Source of the DNA: JALRLA01 sp046047755
Lineage (GTDB): Bacteria; Bacteroidota; Bacteroidia; NS11-12g; UBA955
Direction of reading: 5' to 3'
DNA: 15,582 nucleotides
Assembly (NCBI GenBank): GCA_046047755.1
Contig: JBJOHK010000085.1
Span: 1-15,582 of the forward strand
The notes below the pieces were generated by a model, which worked only from the letters and a program-made list of their open reading frames with translations, was not told where the DNA came from and did no database searches. Position numbers and translations under genes: made by a program. Of the stretch, positions 1-8,218 are shown piece after piece (positions within the stretch are counted from its first letter, which is position 1; each line of letters begins with the position of its first letter).

Positions 1-1106
1 ACGGTCAATTGGAGGGCGAAATCGCTTCGGTTTTGCTGCATAAGTTGCCCTTTCAATCGATCGATTTGGATCAAGTCAATGTCGATTTTTCAGCCGATCG
101 TAAACACCTGATTTTTTTAGCTTTGGCTGATCATCAGTCGGGATCTAAGTTGCATTTGCGCAGTTTCAATACTTTGGAGGGATCGCTGATCGCGGCAAGA
201 GATACGCTTTTACCCCTGCGGGACAAGGATTGGTATTGGTATGCTTCTGATGCCAATAATCAGGGAGACGAATTGGCTGTTTTGCGAATGTATCAATCGA
301 CTAAGAGCATAGCGCGGAGCAATTTCGACAAAGAGTCTTTTGCTTGTTTTTGGAATGGGCAGTCCTTGAAGGTTTTTCCCTTTATGCAAGAGCAGGCTAT
401 AGGTGATTTAGATGTAGTGGCTCATCCTAGCGAACGCTTGTTCTGTTTGGCGGGCCTTTACAATGGTAAGGAGGCCACCGAATCAAAAGGTAGTTTTCGA
501 TGCATAGTGGATTCAACAGCGTCTTGGAGTGAAAACCTGCACCCTTGGACAGACGCCGTTTTGACCTTATTGGTGGGAGAAAAAGCCAGAAAAAAGGGTG
601 TGCTGCCTGAGCATTTTCAAGTGCGAAGATTGTTTTGGTTGAGCGATGGAGGCTTGAGCCTGGTGCTCGAGCAATTCTATGAATCGAAGCAAATGGAAAC
701 CTATTACCTGAATGGAGTTCCCCAAACGTCTACAAAGACTCTGTTTACCTTCGGAGATATTTGCATGGCTTTTACGGGTCGTCCCGGTATTCCTGATACG
801 GCTGTGTTGATTAGAAAAAATCAAGTTGCTTCGCCCAGCAATTCCTTTCTATTAGGCCTCGGTGTATGCCAAACCGACAGCGAAATGCACATCCTATACA
901 ACGATGATATCGCCAGAAGCAATCGAGTGATGGATGCGGTGATAGGTCCAGATGCAAGCGTTCGCAGGGTGGCTCTGTTGGACAGTGAAAACACCTATAG
1001 CACGATTGTCCCAGAAGATGGTCGCCAAACTGCTTATGGATCCTTTATCTTGCCGATTTATCGAGACAAGCAGTGGTATTGGATGCAATTATTGACCTAT
1101 GATTAA
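1..1106 (+). CDS. Unrecognised soluble protein, 5' end cut by window edge (possible beta-propeller-like fold)
   Basis: The reading frame is open to the left edge (codons from base 3), so the TTG at base 9 is probably an internal leucine codon and the gene starts upstream. About 367 codons are visible, ending in TAA at 1104-1106. I do not recognise the family. There is no membrane segment in the visible part. The protein alternates short hydrophobic strands with polar turns, for example HLIFLALA, LRSFN and RLFCLAGLY, which would suit an all-beta or beta-propeller fold; this is inference only. A motif RDKxWYW occurs twice, at residues 71-77 and 352-358 counted from base 9, close to the two ends of the visible part. 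The stop overlaps the ATG of the next gene by 8 bp (1099-1106), so the two genes are probably co-transcribed and translationally coupled. Function unknown. Confidence 0.75.
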   Translation, partial: GQLEGEIASVLLHKLPFQSIDLDQVNVDFSADRKHLIFLALADHQSGSKLHLRSFNTLEGSLIAARDTLLPLRDKDWYWYASDANNQGDELAVLRMYQSTKSIARSNFDKESFACFWNGQSLKVFPFMQEQAIGDLDVVAHPSERLFCLAGLYNGKEATESKGSFRCIVDSTASWSENLHPWTDAVLTLLVGEKARKKGVLPEHFQVRRLFWLSDGGLSLVLEQFYESKQMETYYLNGVPQTSTKTLFTFGDICMAFTGRPGIPDTAVLIRKNQVASPSNSFLLGLGVCQTDSEMHILYNDDIARSNRVMDAVIGPDASVRRVALLDSENTYSTIVPEDGRQTAYGSFILPIYRDKQWYWMQLLTYD

Positions 1107-2121
1107 GTACTTCACCCATAAGAGTATCACGGTATTTGTTTTCGTGGTGTTGATGGCAGCCTTACTTCGTTTGGTGGGTGTGGCTTGGTCTTATGAACCT
1201 GGCTCCATTCGAAGCGGTGCATTACAGGGATTCTTTAGTGGTATACAGGATTATCGATGGTTGTCGGCTGTAGCGGCCTTGTCATTGACCTTGTGGCAAG
1301 GTTTTACATGGAATAATTTGGCCCAACGCTCGGGAATCATCGCCAGTTCTTCTGGGTATTTGTTGCCCTTGGTATTTGCCTGCTTGGCTTCGTTTTATCC
1401 AGCCAATTTGTACCTGAGCAATTTGGTTATAGCCAATTCATTGTTTGTTTTGGGCTTGGGCTTGTTATCTACTCAGTCTCAATCTCAATGGCATTCGCGT
1501 CAACTATTTTACGTGTCTTTGTTGTTTGGATTGGCTAGTTTAGTTGTACCGGAAACCTATTGGATGTTGGTGTTTTTGATCGTTGCGGTTATGGTTTTCA
1601 AGACCATTCAGTTTAACGATGTATTGGCCATTTGCTTTGGAATGGCCATGCCTTTCTTCTTTTTATACAGTTTGAATGAGCTGTTTGCCCCAGCTGATTC
1701 TACTTGGCGTGCCGTGAGTATTTTTCAAATTCCGAAATCGCAATTCGCGACTACGCATTGGGCCGGTGTAGACATTGTTCCATTTTTGCTGGTTTGTGCT
1801 TTGGGAATCATGGGCTTGGCTCGAGCTCTATTCTCATATTATAAAAACAACACTGAAACCCGTAGAAGCTTGCTGACCCTTACATTTTTTACCGTCTTCG
1901 GATTGATTTTATTGTTGCTTCGATGGGAGAGTTTACCCCAGTTCTATTTGATACTGCTGCTTCCCCTCTCTTTGTTCATCTCCTCATTGTTGATGTCTAT
2001 CAAAAAGCCTTGGTTGGGGTCGGCATCGTTGGTGTTTGTTTTGCTCATGCAACTCATTTCTGTGCACCATTACCATTGGTCCTTGTTGGATACACTATGG
2101 TCCTGGATAATGCCCTTTTAA
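1099..2121 (+). CDS. Polytopic inner-membrane protein, DUF6427-like
   Basis: This is a 340-residue, very hydrophobic protein with roughly nine or ten predicted membrane segments. The first lies near residues 9-30, and further ones spread to the C-terminus (near 53-68, 85-105, 108-125, 135-155, 155-175, 180-197, 225-245, 258-277, 280-297 and 303-320). A short charged loop, YYKNNTETRRS, lies near residues 247-257. Length, an N-terminal membrane helix starting almost at residue 1, and this late basic loop resemble the Bacteroidota family DUF6427, whose function is unknown; the assignment is from memory of the family pattern, not a search. The ATG at 1099 overlaps the upstream gene by 8 bp, which suggests coupled translation. 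The stop codon (2119-2121) directly abuts the stop of the convergent AcpH-like gene with no intergenic base. Some GT-C glycosyltransferases look similar by topology, but no acidic catalytic loop motif is evident. Confidence 0.75.
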   Translation: MIKYFTHKSITVFVFVVLMAALLRLVGVAWSYEPGSIRSGALQGFFSGIQDYRWLSAVAALSLTLWQGFTWNNLAQRSGIIASSSGYLLPLVFACLASFYPANLYLSNLVIANSLFVLGLGLLSTQSQSQWHSRQLFYVSLLFGLASLVVPETYWMLVFLIVAVMVFKTIQFNDVLAICFGMAMPFFFLYSLNELFAPADSTWRAVSIFQIPKSQFATTHWAGVDIVPFLLVCALGIMGLARALFSYYKNNTETRRSLLTLTFFTVFGLILLLLRWESLPQFYLILLLPLSLFISSLLMSIKKPWLGSASLVFVLLMQLISVHHYHWSLLDTLWSWIMPF

Positions 2122-2754
2122 TCAGGTAATTAGACTAGGAAGGTGTTTTTGGTTGGATTCGACAAGTTGGCCCATGATACCAGCAACCACTGCTAATTGT
2201 TTGGCTGACCATTCTTGTTGGCTGGCACCCGTTTGCATGTAAACCCGCATCAAGCCATAGGCCAAATCACTGTTGGCTTGGTAGCGTTCGATGTAACGAC
2301 TGTCGATGAAGCGTTCAACCCCGGCAATGGCTTGAGGAAATTCTTGTTCCGTTAGCCATTGAGCGATCTGTGGGAATGCTTTTTCTAAATCGCTGTACAT
2401 GCGTTGGGCTGCATTTGGATACAAAGTCAATAAAGCCTTGTCCAAGCTCATTTCGATGGCCACGTGAAGACCAAAATAGAAGCGTGGAATTTGTACCGAT
2501 TCAAAGGCCTGTCGAACACTGTCGCGGTTTTCGGAATACAGAATATGAAAAAAAGGATGTTGGTGAAACCAGGCATCTCGCTGCAAATGTTGACGTGCCC
2601 CTCTGTGCCAATCTATGGGATGAATTTCGTCTTTCCAGTTGGGTTTGAATTGCCCTTTGGAAGCATTTCGAATCAGGTCTGGACCAAGGAGTCCGGCATT
2701 GTATAGACTTTGACCTTCTTGGTGATCCAACACAAAGTGACCCAGGAAATTCAT
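2122..2754 (-). CDS. Acyl carrier protein phosphodiesterase-like protein (AcpH/DUF479 family)
   Basis: The 210-residue protein begins MNFLGH, which matches the start of E. coli AcpH (MNFLAH). It continues with a GLLGPDLIRN segment (residues 21-30, Asp26) that corresponds to the AcpH GNLLADFVRG segment, then a His-Arg pair (residues 50-51) where AcpH has HRRID. Length is close to AcpH (about 190 residues). AcpH removes the 4'-phosphopantetheine group from holo-ACP in the cytoplasm; whether this distant relative does so is not shown. The frame can be extended to a TTG at 2760, but the ATG at 2754 gives the family N-terminus and is preferred. A perfect TAnnTTTG box (2758-2765) sits 3 nt before that ATG. 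The CATG at 2752-2755 also creates an ATG on the other strand, a possible but unlikely MsrB start. The gene ends flush against the convergent membrane-protein gene. Confidence 0.8.
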   Translation of the reverse strand: MNFLGHFVLDHQEGQSLYNAGLLGPDLIRNASKGQFKPNWKDEIHPIDWHRGARQHLQRDAWFHQHPFFHILYSENRDSVRQAFESVQIPRFYFGLHVAIEMSLDKALLTLYPNAAQRMYSDLEKAFPQIAQWLTEQEFPQAIAGVERFIDSRYIERYQANSDLAYGLMRVYMQTGASQQEWSAKQLAVVAGIMGQLVESNQKHLPSLIT

Positions 2755-2757
2755 GCT

Positions 2758-2765
2758 CAAATATA
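2758..2765 (-). promoter_or_regulatory. Candidate -7 box TATATTTG for the AcpH-like gene
   Basis: The minus strand reads TATATTTG, an exact match to the Bacteroidota -7 consensus TAnnTTTG, only 3 nt before the ATG at 2754. No clear TTTG-type -33 element is visible at 19-21 nt spacing. If used, transcription would begin at or almost at the start codon. Confidence 0.4.
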
Positions 2766-2818
2766 AGAGGCTGCAAACCGTATGGATTTGGAAATGTTAT
2801 AGCTCTATGGGATTTTGG

Positions 2819-3343
2819 ATGCGACCTTTCACCATCTGCTTATTTCTTTGTTGCGCCGCAGTATCGTGCCAATCCCTTCCTCATACACCAACCATGACTG
2901 ATACCCCATCTGTAATAAAATCTGATGCTGAATGGCTCGAGCAATTGGGTCCAGCCGCCTACCAAGTGCTTCGCCAAAAAGGAACAGAACGACCCTTTAG
3001 TAGCGAATTTGAAACCCTTTGGGAAGACGGAATCTACCGTTGCAAAGGATGCGGTTCGGAATTGTTTGCTTCCGAAACCAAGTTCGATGCAGGCTGTGGT
3101 TGGCCCAGCTTCTATCAAGCCATGGATTCTTCTCGCATTTTGGAAAAGCGGGATATGAGCCATGGAATGATCAGAACCGAGGTGCTATGTGCAAAATGTG
3201 GGGGGCACTTGGGTCATGTTTTTCCAGATGGTTATGGCCAACCGACAGGCCTACGCTATTGCATAAATGGCATTAGTTTGGACTTTGAATCGCAGCAGGA
3301 TTCTGCTGGCCAAGCCGAAGGGGATTCCACTCAAAATCCGTAA
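2819..3343 (+). CDS. msrB: Peptide-methionine (R)-S-oxide reductase, lipoprotein form
   Basis: MsrB reduces methionine-R-sulfoxide in damaged proteins. Starting at ATG 2819 (174 residues), the N-terminus is a short positively charged stretch, a hydrophobic core and a lipobox-like AVSC with Cys17, so the enzyme is likely lipid-anchored in the envelope; such lipoprotein MsrBs are common in flavobacteria. Two zinc CxxC pairs are present (Cys75/Cys78 and Cys124/Cys127), with the GCGWPSF signature near residues 92-98, and the catalytic Cys148 lies in RYCIN. The C-terminal 15-17 residues are a polar tail beyond the fold. ATG 2807 (four more residues) is equally possible. The open frame extends to ATG 2753, but that would put an odd 22-residue basic and aromatic stretch before the signal peptide and overlap acpH. 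polA follows after 11 nt, so co-transcription is likely. Confidence 0.93.
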   Translation: MRPFTICLFLCCAAVSCQSLPHTPTMTDTPSVIKSDAEWLEQLGPAAYQVLRQKGTERPFSSEFETLWEDGIYRCKGCGSELFASETKFDAGCGWPSFYQAMDSSRILEKRDMSHGMIRTEVLCAKCGGHLGHVFPDGYGQPTGLRYCINGISLDFESQQDSAGQAEGDSTQNP

Positions 3344-3347
3344 TTTG
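3340..3347 (+). promoter_or_regulatory. Possible -7-like box GTAATTTG before polA
   Basis: GTAATTTG (or TAATTTG with a 1-nt spacer) resembles TAnnTTTG with one deviation and lies 7 nt before the polA ATG. It contains the msrB stop codon. It could give polA its own near-leaderless transcript in addition to read-through from msrB. The match is imperfect, so this is weak. Confidence 0.22.
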
Positions 3348-3354
3348 CTAGGCC

Positions 3355-6192
3355 ATGGAGCCTGCCCCTAAACTCTTTTTACTGGATGGAATGGCGCTGA
3401 TTTACAGAGCCTTCTTCGCCTTCAGCCAAAATCCTAGAATCACCTCAAAAGGCCTCAATGCTAGTGCCATGTTTGGGTTTACCAATACCCTGTTGGAGGT
3501 ACTGAGAAAGCAAGGCCCAAGCCATTTGGCCGTCGTATTTGATACCGACAAACCCACGGCTCGCCACCTTGAATTTGAAGCCTATAAAGCTCAGCGGGAG
3601 GCCATGCCTGAAGATTTGCGAAAAAGCATTCCCTATATCTTTCAGATCATCGAAGGTTTCAATATTCCCGTCATTACGAAAGATGGTTACGAGGCAGATG
3701 ACATCATAGGTACTTTGGCTTGGCAAGCACACGATCAAGGCTACCAGGTCTATATGATGACTCCTGATAAAGATTTTGCGCAGCTGGTGCGAGATGGGGT
3801 ATACATCTACAAGCCGGGTCGAGCTGGCAGTGGCGATGAAATTTTGGGGGTTCCTGAAGTACTGGCCAAATGGGAAATTGAACGCGTAGATCAAGTCATA
3901 GACATTCTGGGACTTTGGGGCGATGCCGTAGACAACATACCTGGTGTGCCTGGTGTGGGTGAAAAGACAGCTAAAAAGTTGATTGCCGAATGGGGTTCAG
4001 TCGACAATATCATTGCCAATGCGTCCTCACTGAAAGGAAAGCTAGCTGAAAAGTTTGTAGAATTTGCCGATCAGGCTCGATTGAGCAAGCGATTGGCCAC
4101 CATTGATACCGCGGTTCCCTTAGAATTGAGTCCCAATGATTTGGTCTTGGGCGAGTGGAACAAAGAGGCATTGATGGAGGTATTTACCGAATTGGAATTT
4201 AGAGGCTTGACGCAGCGGGTTTTGGGTATGGATGCTCCTATGATGGAGAGTACCGAAGTCAGCAAGAGACCTGCTTCAAACCCCAATCAAACAGACATGT
4301 TTGGCTACGAGGAGGAAACACAGACTCCTGTTTATCAAACGTTGGCCGATGTAGAGCATCGATACATAACCGTCAACAGTCCTGATACATGGGCTCAATT
4401 GCAAAAAGATTTTGAAAGCCATTCAGAATTTTGTTTTGATACCGAAACCTCTGGTGTGGATGCCTTAACCGCTGATCTGGTCGGCTTGTCTTTTTGCTTC
4501 AAAGAAGGGGAGGCCTATTACATCCCGGTGGCTCAGTCGACTCAGACATTGGAACTGTTTGCAGCCCCTGCTGTGGGCAGTGAAAAAGGATTGAGTGCAG
4601 CGGAAACCCTTTCCAAACTTCAACCCTATTTTTCTTCAAATGCACTAAAGATTGCCCAAAATTTGAAATACGACTGGGCGGTGTTGAACAAGCATGGATG
4701 CCGGTTAAAGGGACCCTATTTCGATACCATGCTGGCTCATTATGTGTTGGAGCCTGATAAAAGGCACAACATGCAAGTATTGAGCGAGCATTATTTGGGT
4801 TATACACCCATTAGCATTGAAACCTTGATTGGTAAAAAGGGCAAAAACCAAGGCACAATGGCTGATGTTCCTTTGGAGCAGATTGCCGAATATGCCGCCG
4901 AAGACGCTGATGTGACCTACCGTTTGTACGCCAAACTGAAATCAGAATTGGCCGAGCGAGGATTGGAATCGGTGTTGCACGATATCGAGTTGCCTTTGGT
5001 GTCTGTTTTGGCTGAAATGGAGGCAGAAGGAGTGCGCGTAGATACGGCCTTTTTGCGCGATTACAGCCAAATGCTGACCCAGCAGGCCATCGCCTTGCAA
5101 GACAAAATTCACGGTCATGCCGGTCAATCGTTCAATGTGTCTTCGCCCCAGCAAGTGGGAGCCCTACTTTTTGATCATTTGAAATTGTCTGATAAACCCA
5201 AGAAGACGAAAACAGGCCAATACCAAACCGATGAAGAGACCTTGTTATCGCTGGCCGGTAAACACGAAGTGGTTCAACAGATATTGGATTTCAGGGCTTT
5301 GCAAAAGCTCAAAAGCACCTATGTCGATGCCATACCTCAGTTGGTAAACGCCAAAACAGGCCGGGTGCATACCCATTTCAATCAGGCAGTGGCAGCCACA
5401 GGGCGGTTGAGTAGCCAGAATCCCAATTTGCAAAACATACCCATTCGTACAGAGTTGGGTAGAGAAATACGCAAAGCCTTTGTGGCCCGTGATTCACAAC
5501 ATGTATTGCTCAGTGCCGATTATTCCCAGATTGAATTGAGGGTAATCGCCCACATCAGCGGTGATCAAGGTATGAAAGAAGCCTTTATTGCCGGGCACGA
5601 CATTCATACAGCGACGGCCGCCAAGGTATGGGGAGTAGAAATTGACCAGGTTGATAGCGACATGAGGCGCAAAGCCAAAACCGTGAACTTTGGCATCATT
5701 TATGGAATTTCAGCTTTTGGCTTGAGCCAACGAGTGGGGATTTCAAGATCAGAAGCCAAAGAGATCATCGATCAGTACTTTGTTCAGTTCCCTGGCATCA
5801 AGTCTTATATGGATTCGACCATCGAAGGGGCTAGGAGCAAGGGTTATGTAGAGACCATTTTGGGCCGCAGGCGCTATGTGCCCGATGTGAATTCAAGAAA
5901 TGCCACAGTACGAGGCTTTGCCGAGCGAAATGCGATCAACGCCCCCATACAAGGCTCAGCTGCCGATATGATCAAATTGGCCATGGTGCGCATTCAAGAT
6001 TGGTTGAAAGCCGAGCAACTGGCCACTCGCATGACCTTGCAAGTACACGACGAATTGCTGTTCGATGTACCTCAGCAGGAGTTAGAATTGGTGCGCGAAC
6101 CCATTGTAAACCTGATGCAAAATGCCTTGCCTTTGAGCATTCCTGTTTTGGTTGAAAGTGGGGTAGGCAACAATTGGCTGGAAGCCCATTAA
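3355..6192 (+). CDS. polA: DNA polymerase I, full three-domain enzyme
   Basis: This 945-residue protein is a complete DNA polymerase I, which acts in Okazaki fragment processing and repair. The N-terminal 5'-3' nuclease domain (about 1-290) shows LLDGMALIYRAF with Asp11, YEADD, TPDKDF and a helix-hairpin-helix GVPGVGEKTAKKL. The 3'-5' exonuclease (about 335-535) keeps its acidic residues: Exo I DTE (Asp362, Glu364), Exo II Asp440 in NLKYD, and Exo III Tyr513/Asp517. Proofreading is therefore probably active, unlike in Taq. The polymerase domain has motif A DYSQIELR (Asp722), motif B Arg771, Lys775, Phe779 and Tyr783, and motif C HDE (898-900). Phe779 is the position that favours dNTPs over ddNTPs. 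It starts 11 nt after msrB. Its TAA (6190-6192) overlaps the stop of the convergent porin gene within one TTAA. Confidence 0.98.
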   Translation: MEPAPKLFLLDGMALIYRAFFAFSQNPRITSKGLNASAMFGFTNTLLEVLRKQGPSHLAVVFDTDKPTARHLEFEAYKAQREAMPEDLRKSIPYIFQIIEGFNIPVITKDGYEADDIIGTLAWQAHDQGYQVYMMTPDKDFAQLVRDGVYIYKPGRAGSGDEILGVPEVLAKWEIERVDQVIDILGLWGDAVDNIPGVPGVGEKTAKKLIAEWGSVDNIIANASSLKGKLAEKFVEFADQARLSKRLATIDTAVPLELSPNDLVLGEWNKEALMEVFTELEFRGLTQRVLGMDAPMMESTEVSKRPASNPNQTDMFGYEEETQTPVYQTLADVEHRYITVNSPDTWAQLQKDFESHSEFCFDTETSGVDALTADLVGLSFCFKEGEAYYIPVAQSTQTLELFAAPAVGSEKGLSAAETLSKLQPYFSSNALKIAQNLKYDWAVLNKHGCRLKGPYFDTMLAHYVLEPDKRHNMQVLSEHYLGYTPISIETLIGKKGKNQGTMADVPLEQIAEYAAEDADVTYRLYAKLKSELAERGLESVLHDIELPLVSVLAEMEAEGVRVDTAFLRDYSQMLTQQAIALQDKIHGHAGQSFNVSSPQQVGALLFDHLKLSDKPKKTKTGQYQTDEETLLSLAGKHEVVQQILDFRALQKLKSTYVDAIPQLVNAKTGRVHTHFNQAVAATGRLSSQNPNLQNIPIRTELGREIRKAFVARDSQHVLLSADYSQIELRVIAHISGDQGMKEAFIAGHDIHTATAAKVWGVEIDQVDSDMRRKAKTVNFGIIYGISAFGLSQRVGISRSEAKEIIDQYFVQFPGIKSYMDSTIEGARSKGYVETILGRRRYVPDVNSRNATVRGFAERNAINAPIQGSAADMIKLAMVRIQDWLKAEQLATRMTLQVHDELLFDVPQQELELVREPIVNLMQNALPLSIPVLVESGVGNNWLEAH

Positions 6193-8159
6193 TTGAAGAA
6201 ATTCCAAATTACGGCTAGGCGCAAGCGGGCCGGGAGAATGGGGTAAGCATAAGTGCTTTCGTAACGGGGGTTGAAGCCTGAATAATACCACCATTCATTC
6301 AGGTGCTCGTATTTGATGGAGATATCAACCGATTGAATGCGTCCCGTAAAGAATACATCCAAGACGGGGTACCGTCCTAGTTGCACGCCTCCAACTGATG
6401 CGGCATAAAAGGATCCCAAATCTGGGCGATACATCCAAGCCGTATAGCTACTGGTAGTCTTAGCGTCTATACCCAACCGAAAGGCGAGGGCTTCTTGAAA
6501 GGCTGAACCCTGAAAATAAGTGCTCAAGGCAAGCCAATGCGTGGGCCAAAGACCTTCGCTCAGGCTCGAGATATTGTTGATTCGAATGATTTGACCTTGG
6601 TATCGCAACCAGGCATGAAAATGGGTGCCCGCTCTCAGGCGCTGTTGCAAACTAGCTTGGAGATAATGTCCATTAGCCGAACTCAGTTCGGCTTGAGCCC
6701 TTTCCATGTTGGCTTGGGTAAACGAATAGGTTCGTTCGAATTGGCCTATCCCAATGCGGTAGCAATGTCCCTCACCTGATACGCTCAAGGCTATTTTTTT
6801 CGATTGTCCAAATCGCTTCGGGTTCCATTGTCCATCTAAGGCTTGACTTTGGAATGAGGCTTCAAACAGGGAAATATGGCTTTGTTCGGCTGCCGCTTCC
6901 AATCGCAAGGTTTGGCTTCCCCAGTCTCGATGGGCTGAATAGCGCAGGTGGTAATCTCCTGATTTGTATCCCGTTCCAAAAGGGTTAGTAAGAAACGAAA
7001 ATTGCTGATTGACAAGGTGGCCGTAGTAGGCACCTTCTAAGGCAATACCTAAAGTGTTTACCCTCTGTTCACCGCCTATTTTATGAAAGACGCTGCCTCC
7101 TTCTGCTCGCGCATGGGCCGAAATCCAATAGCGATCGCTTTGCTTTCTGATGCCCAGCGCATGAGACCAGCGGTGGTAGGCGCTGGAATCATTCAACTCA
7201 TCGCTGATGAAGCGGTGGTAAAATGCAGAATCAGGCGAAGCATCGTTGTATTGGTAATAGATGCGCTCATTTTCAAATTTGTATTCAAGGGCCCAATTTG
7301 AATCAGCCAAGGAATACCGGGTGTATACCGTTTGTGCATTGCGACGAAACACAGATTGGGCTTGCAGATTCCAAGGCTGGTAAATGCCAAAGGTTCTCAA
7401 CGCTCCAGTTAGGCTATCGGGTTGCCAATAAAAGCTACTGTCATTGTACAGCCCGCCATTTTCATTGCGACGAGCGCGGTTCCATGTAGCGATGCTTTGT
7501 TGGGTCAACCTCCCATTCGGGCTTACAAAATGGCTTCCCCATTGAATATTGCGGAACAAATGATCTTGGTTGGAGCCAGGATATTGGTCTTGATTCAAGA
7601 CAGAATTGTATCGAACAGTACTATTCCAAGTGGGTGAGAAATTTTGGCTGTGAAGGGCTTGCAGACCAATGAAACGCCCATCTCCTTGGCTGTAATGAAA
7701 GCGGGTGAATGGCATGCTAACCTTGTAGAATTCAAACGAATCACTGCTTTGTAAAAGTGGACCATAGGGATTAAGGCCCAGGCGAATTCCCGATTCACGA
7801 TGAGGGTTAAAGGTCAACGATTGGCTAGGGCCATTGTTGAGTCCTAAAGTTGCCAAGGGGCCAGTGTATTCTTGGTCCAAGGTGTAGAGGCGAGCGGGAA
7901 GGGCTTTCCCAAAACTGGAGTCGTAGGGTTGAAAATCCTGGCCATTCCAAAGTGAAGTGGCTCCGATTACAGGCGGGTATTGCTTGACCTTAGAAGCCGA
8001 TCGCTGCGCTCGATTTAGACTGTCGAGCCTGGCTAGACTGTCATTCAGTGCTGGGGCGGTTACAAAATCTCCCATGTCCAGAATTTGCCCTTGCAGAGGC
8101 AATGCATTTAGCGCAAAAACGCAAATGCCCAGCAATCGAAGGAACGTATTTCCCAGCAT
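6189..8159 (-). CDS. Outer-membrane beta-barrel protein, Porin_10-like
   Basis: The 656-residue protein begins with a signal peptide (hydrophobic core around residues 5-22, likely cleavage near LQG-Q at 24-25). An Asp/Ser-rich linker of about 70 residues follows, then a long region of alternating aromatic and polar strands to the C-terminus, which ends RLRLAVIWNFFN like a final barrel strand. The segment FYKVSMPFTRFHYSQGDGR (about 145-163) resembles the conserved part of the Bacteroidota putative porin family (PF14121, Porin_10), where Y-x-V-x-x-P-x-T-x-x-x-Y recurs. Substrate is unknown. The frame extends to a TTG at 8168, but ATG 8159 places the signal peptide correctly. A near-consensus -7 box lies 6 nt upstream. 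The gene diverges from the small membrane protein at 8219 and converges on polA with a 4-bp overlap. Family assignment is by recalled pattern. Confidence 0.82.
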   Translation of the reverse strand: MLGNTFLRLLGICVFALNALPLQGQILDMGDFVTAPALNDSLARLDSLNRAQRSASKVKQYPPVIGATSLWNGQDFQPYDSSFGKALPARLYTLDQEYTGPLATLGLNNGPSQSLTFNPHRESGIRLGLNPYGPLLQSSDSFEFYKVSMPFTRFHYSQGDGRFIGLQALHSQNFSPTWNSTVRYNSVLNQDQYPGSNQDHLFRNIQWGSHFVSPNGRLTQQSIATWNRARRNENGGLYNDSSFYWQPDSLTGALRTFGIYQPWNLQAQSVFRRNAQTVYTRYSLADSNWALEYKFENERIYYQYNDASPDSAFYHRFISDELNDSSAYHRWSHALGIRKQSDRYWISAHARAEGGSVFHKIGGEQRVNTLGIALEGAYYGHLVNQQFSFLTNPFGTGYKSGDYHLRYSAHRDWGSQTLRLEAAAEQSHISLFEASFQSQALDGQWNPKRFGQSKKIALSVSGEGHCYRIGIGQFERTYSFTQANMERAQAELSSANGHYLQASLQQRLRAGTHFHAWLRYQGQIIRINNISSLSEGLWPTHWLALSTYFQGSAFQEALAFRLGIDAKTTSSYTAWMYRPDLGSFYAASVGGVQLGRYPVLDVFFTGRIQSVDISIKYEHLNEWWYYSGFNPRYESTYAYPILPARLRLAVIWNFFN

Positions 8160-8165
8160 CGGGGG

Positions 8166-8173
8166 CAAAATTG
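8166..8173 (-). promoter_or_regulatory. Possible -7 box CAATTTTG for the porin gene
   Basis: On the minus strand CAATTTTG differs from TAnnTTTG at one base and ends 6 nt before the ATG at 8159. It lies in the 59-nt divergent region between the porin and the small membrane protein gene. No -33 element is obvious. Confidence 0.28.
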
Positions 8174-8206
8174 CGCATAAAAAAGCAGAATAGGCGTCTT
8201 GCTTGT

Positions 8207-8214
8207 TATCTTAG
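8207..8214 (+). promoter_or_regulatory. Possible -7 box TATCTTAG for the small membrane protein
   Basis: TATCTTAG matches TAnnTTTG except for one base (TTAG for TTTG) and ends 4 nt before the ATG at 8219. The spacing is similar to the exact boxes elsewhere in the window, but the match alone is weak. Confidence 0.25.
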
Positions 8215-8218
8215 GGCA

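Noticed and set aside
1923..2129. Second plus-strand open frame within the DUF6427-like gene end
   Set aside because: It is an out-of-frame shadow of the membrane-protein gene with no supporting signal.
3445..3894. 149-codon open frame antisense to the 5' part of polA
   Set aside because: polA is unmistakable on the other strand, and the antisense product has no recognisable features.
8048..8218. Upstream extension of the small membrane protein frame
   Set aside because: It overlaps the 5' end of the porin gene on the other strand and encodes a non-family stretch; ATG 8219 starts a normal membrane N-terminus.
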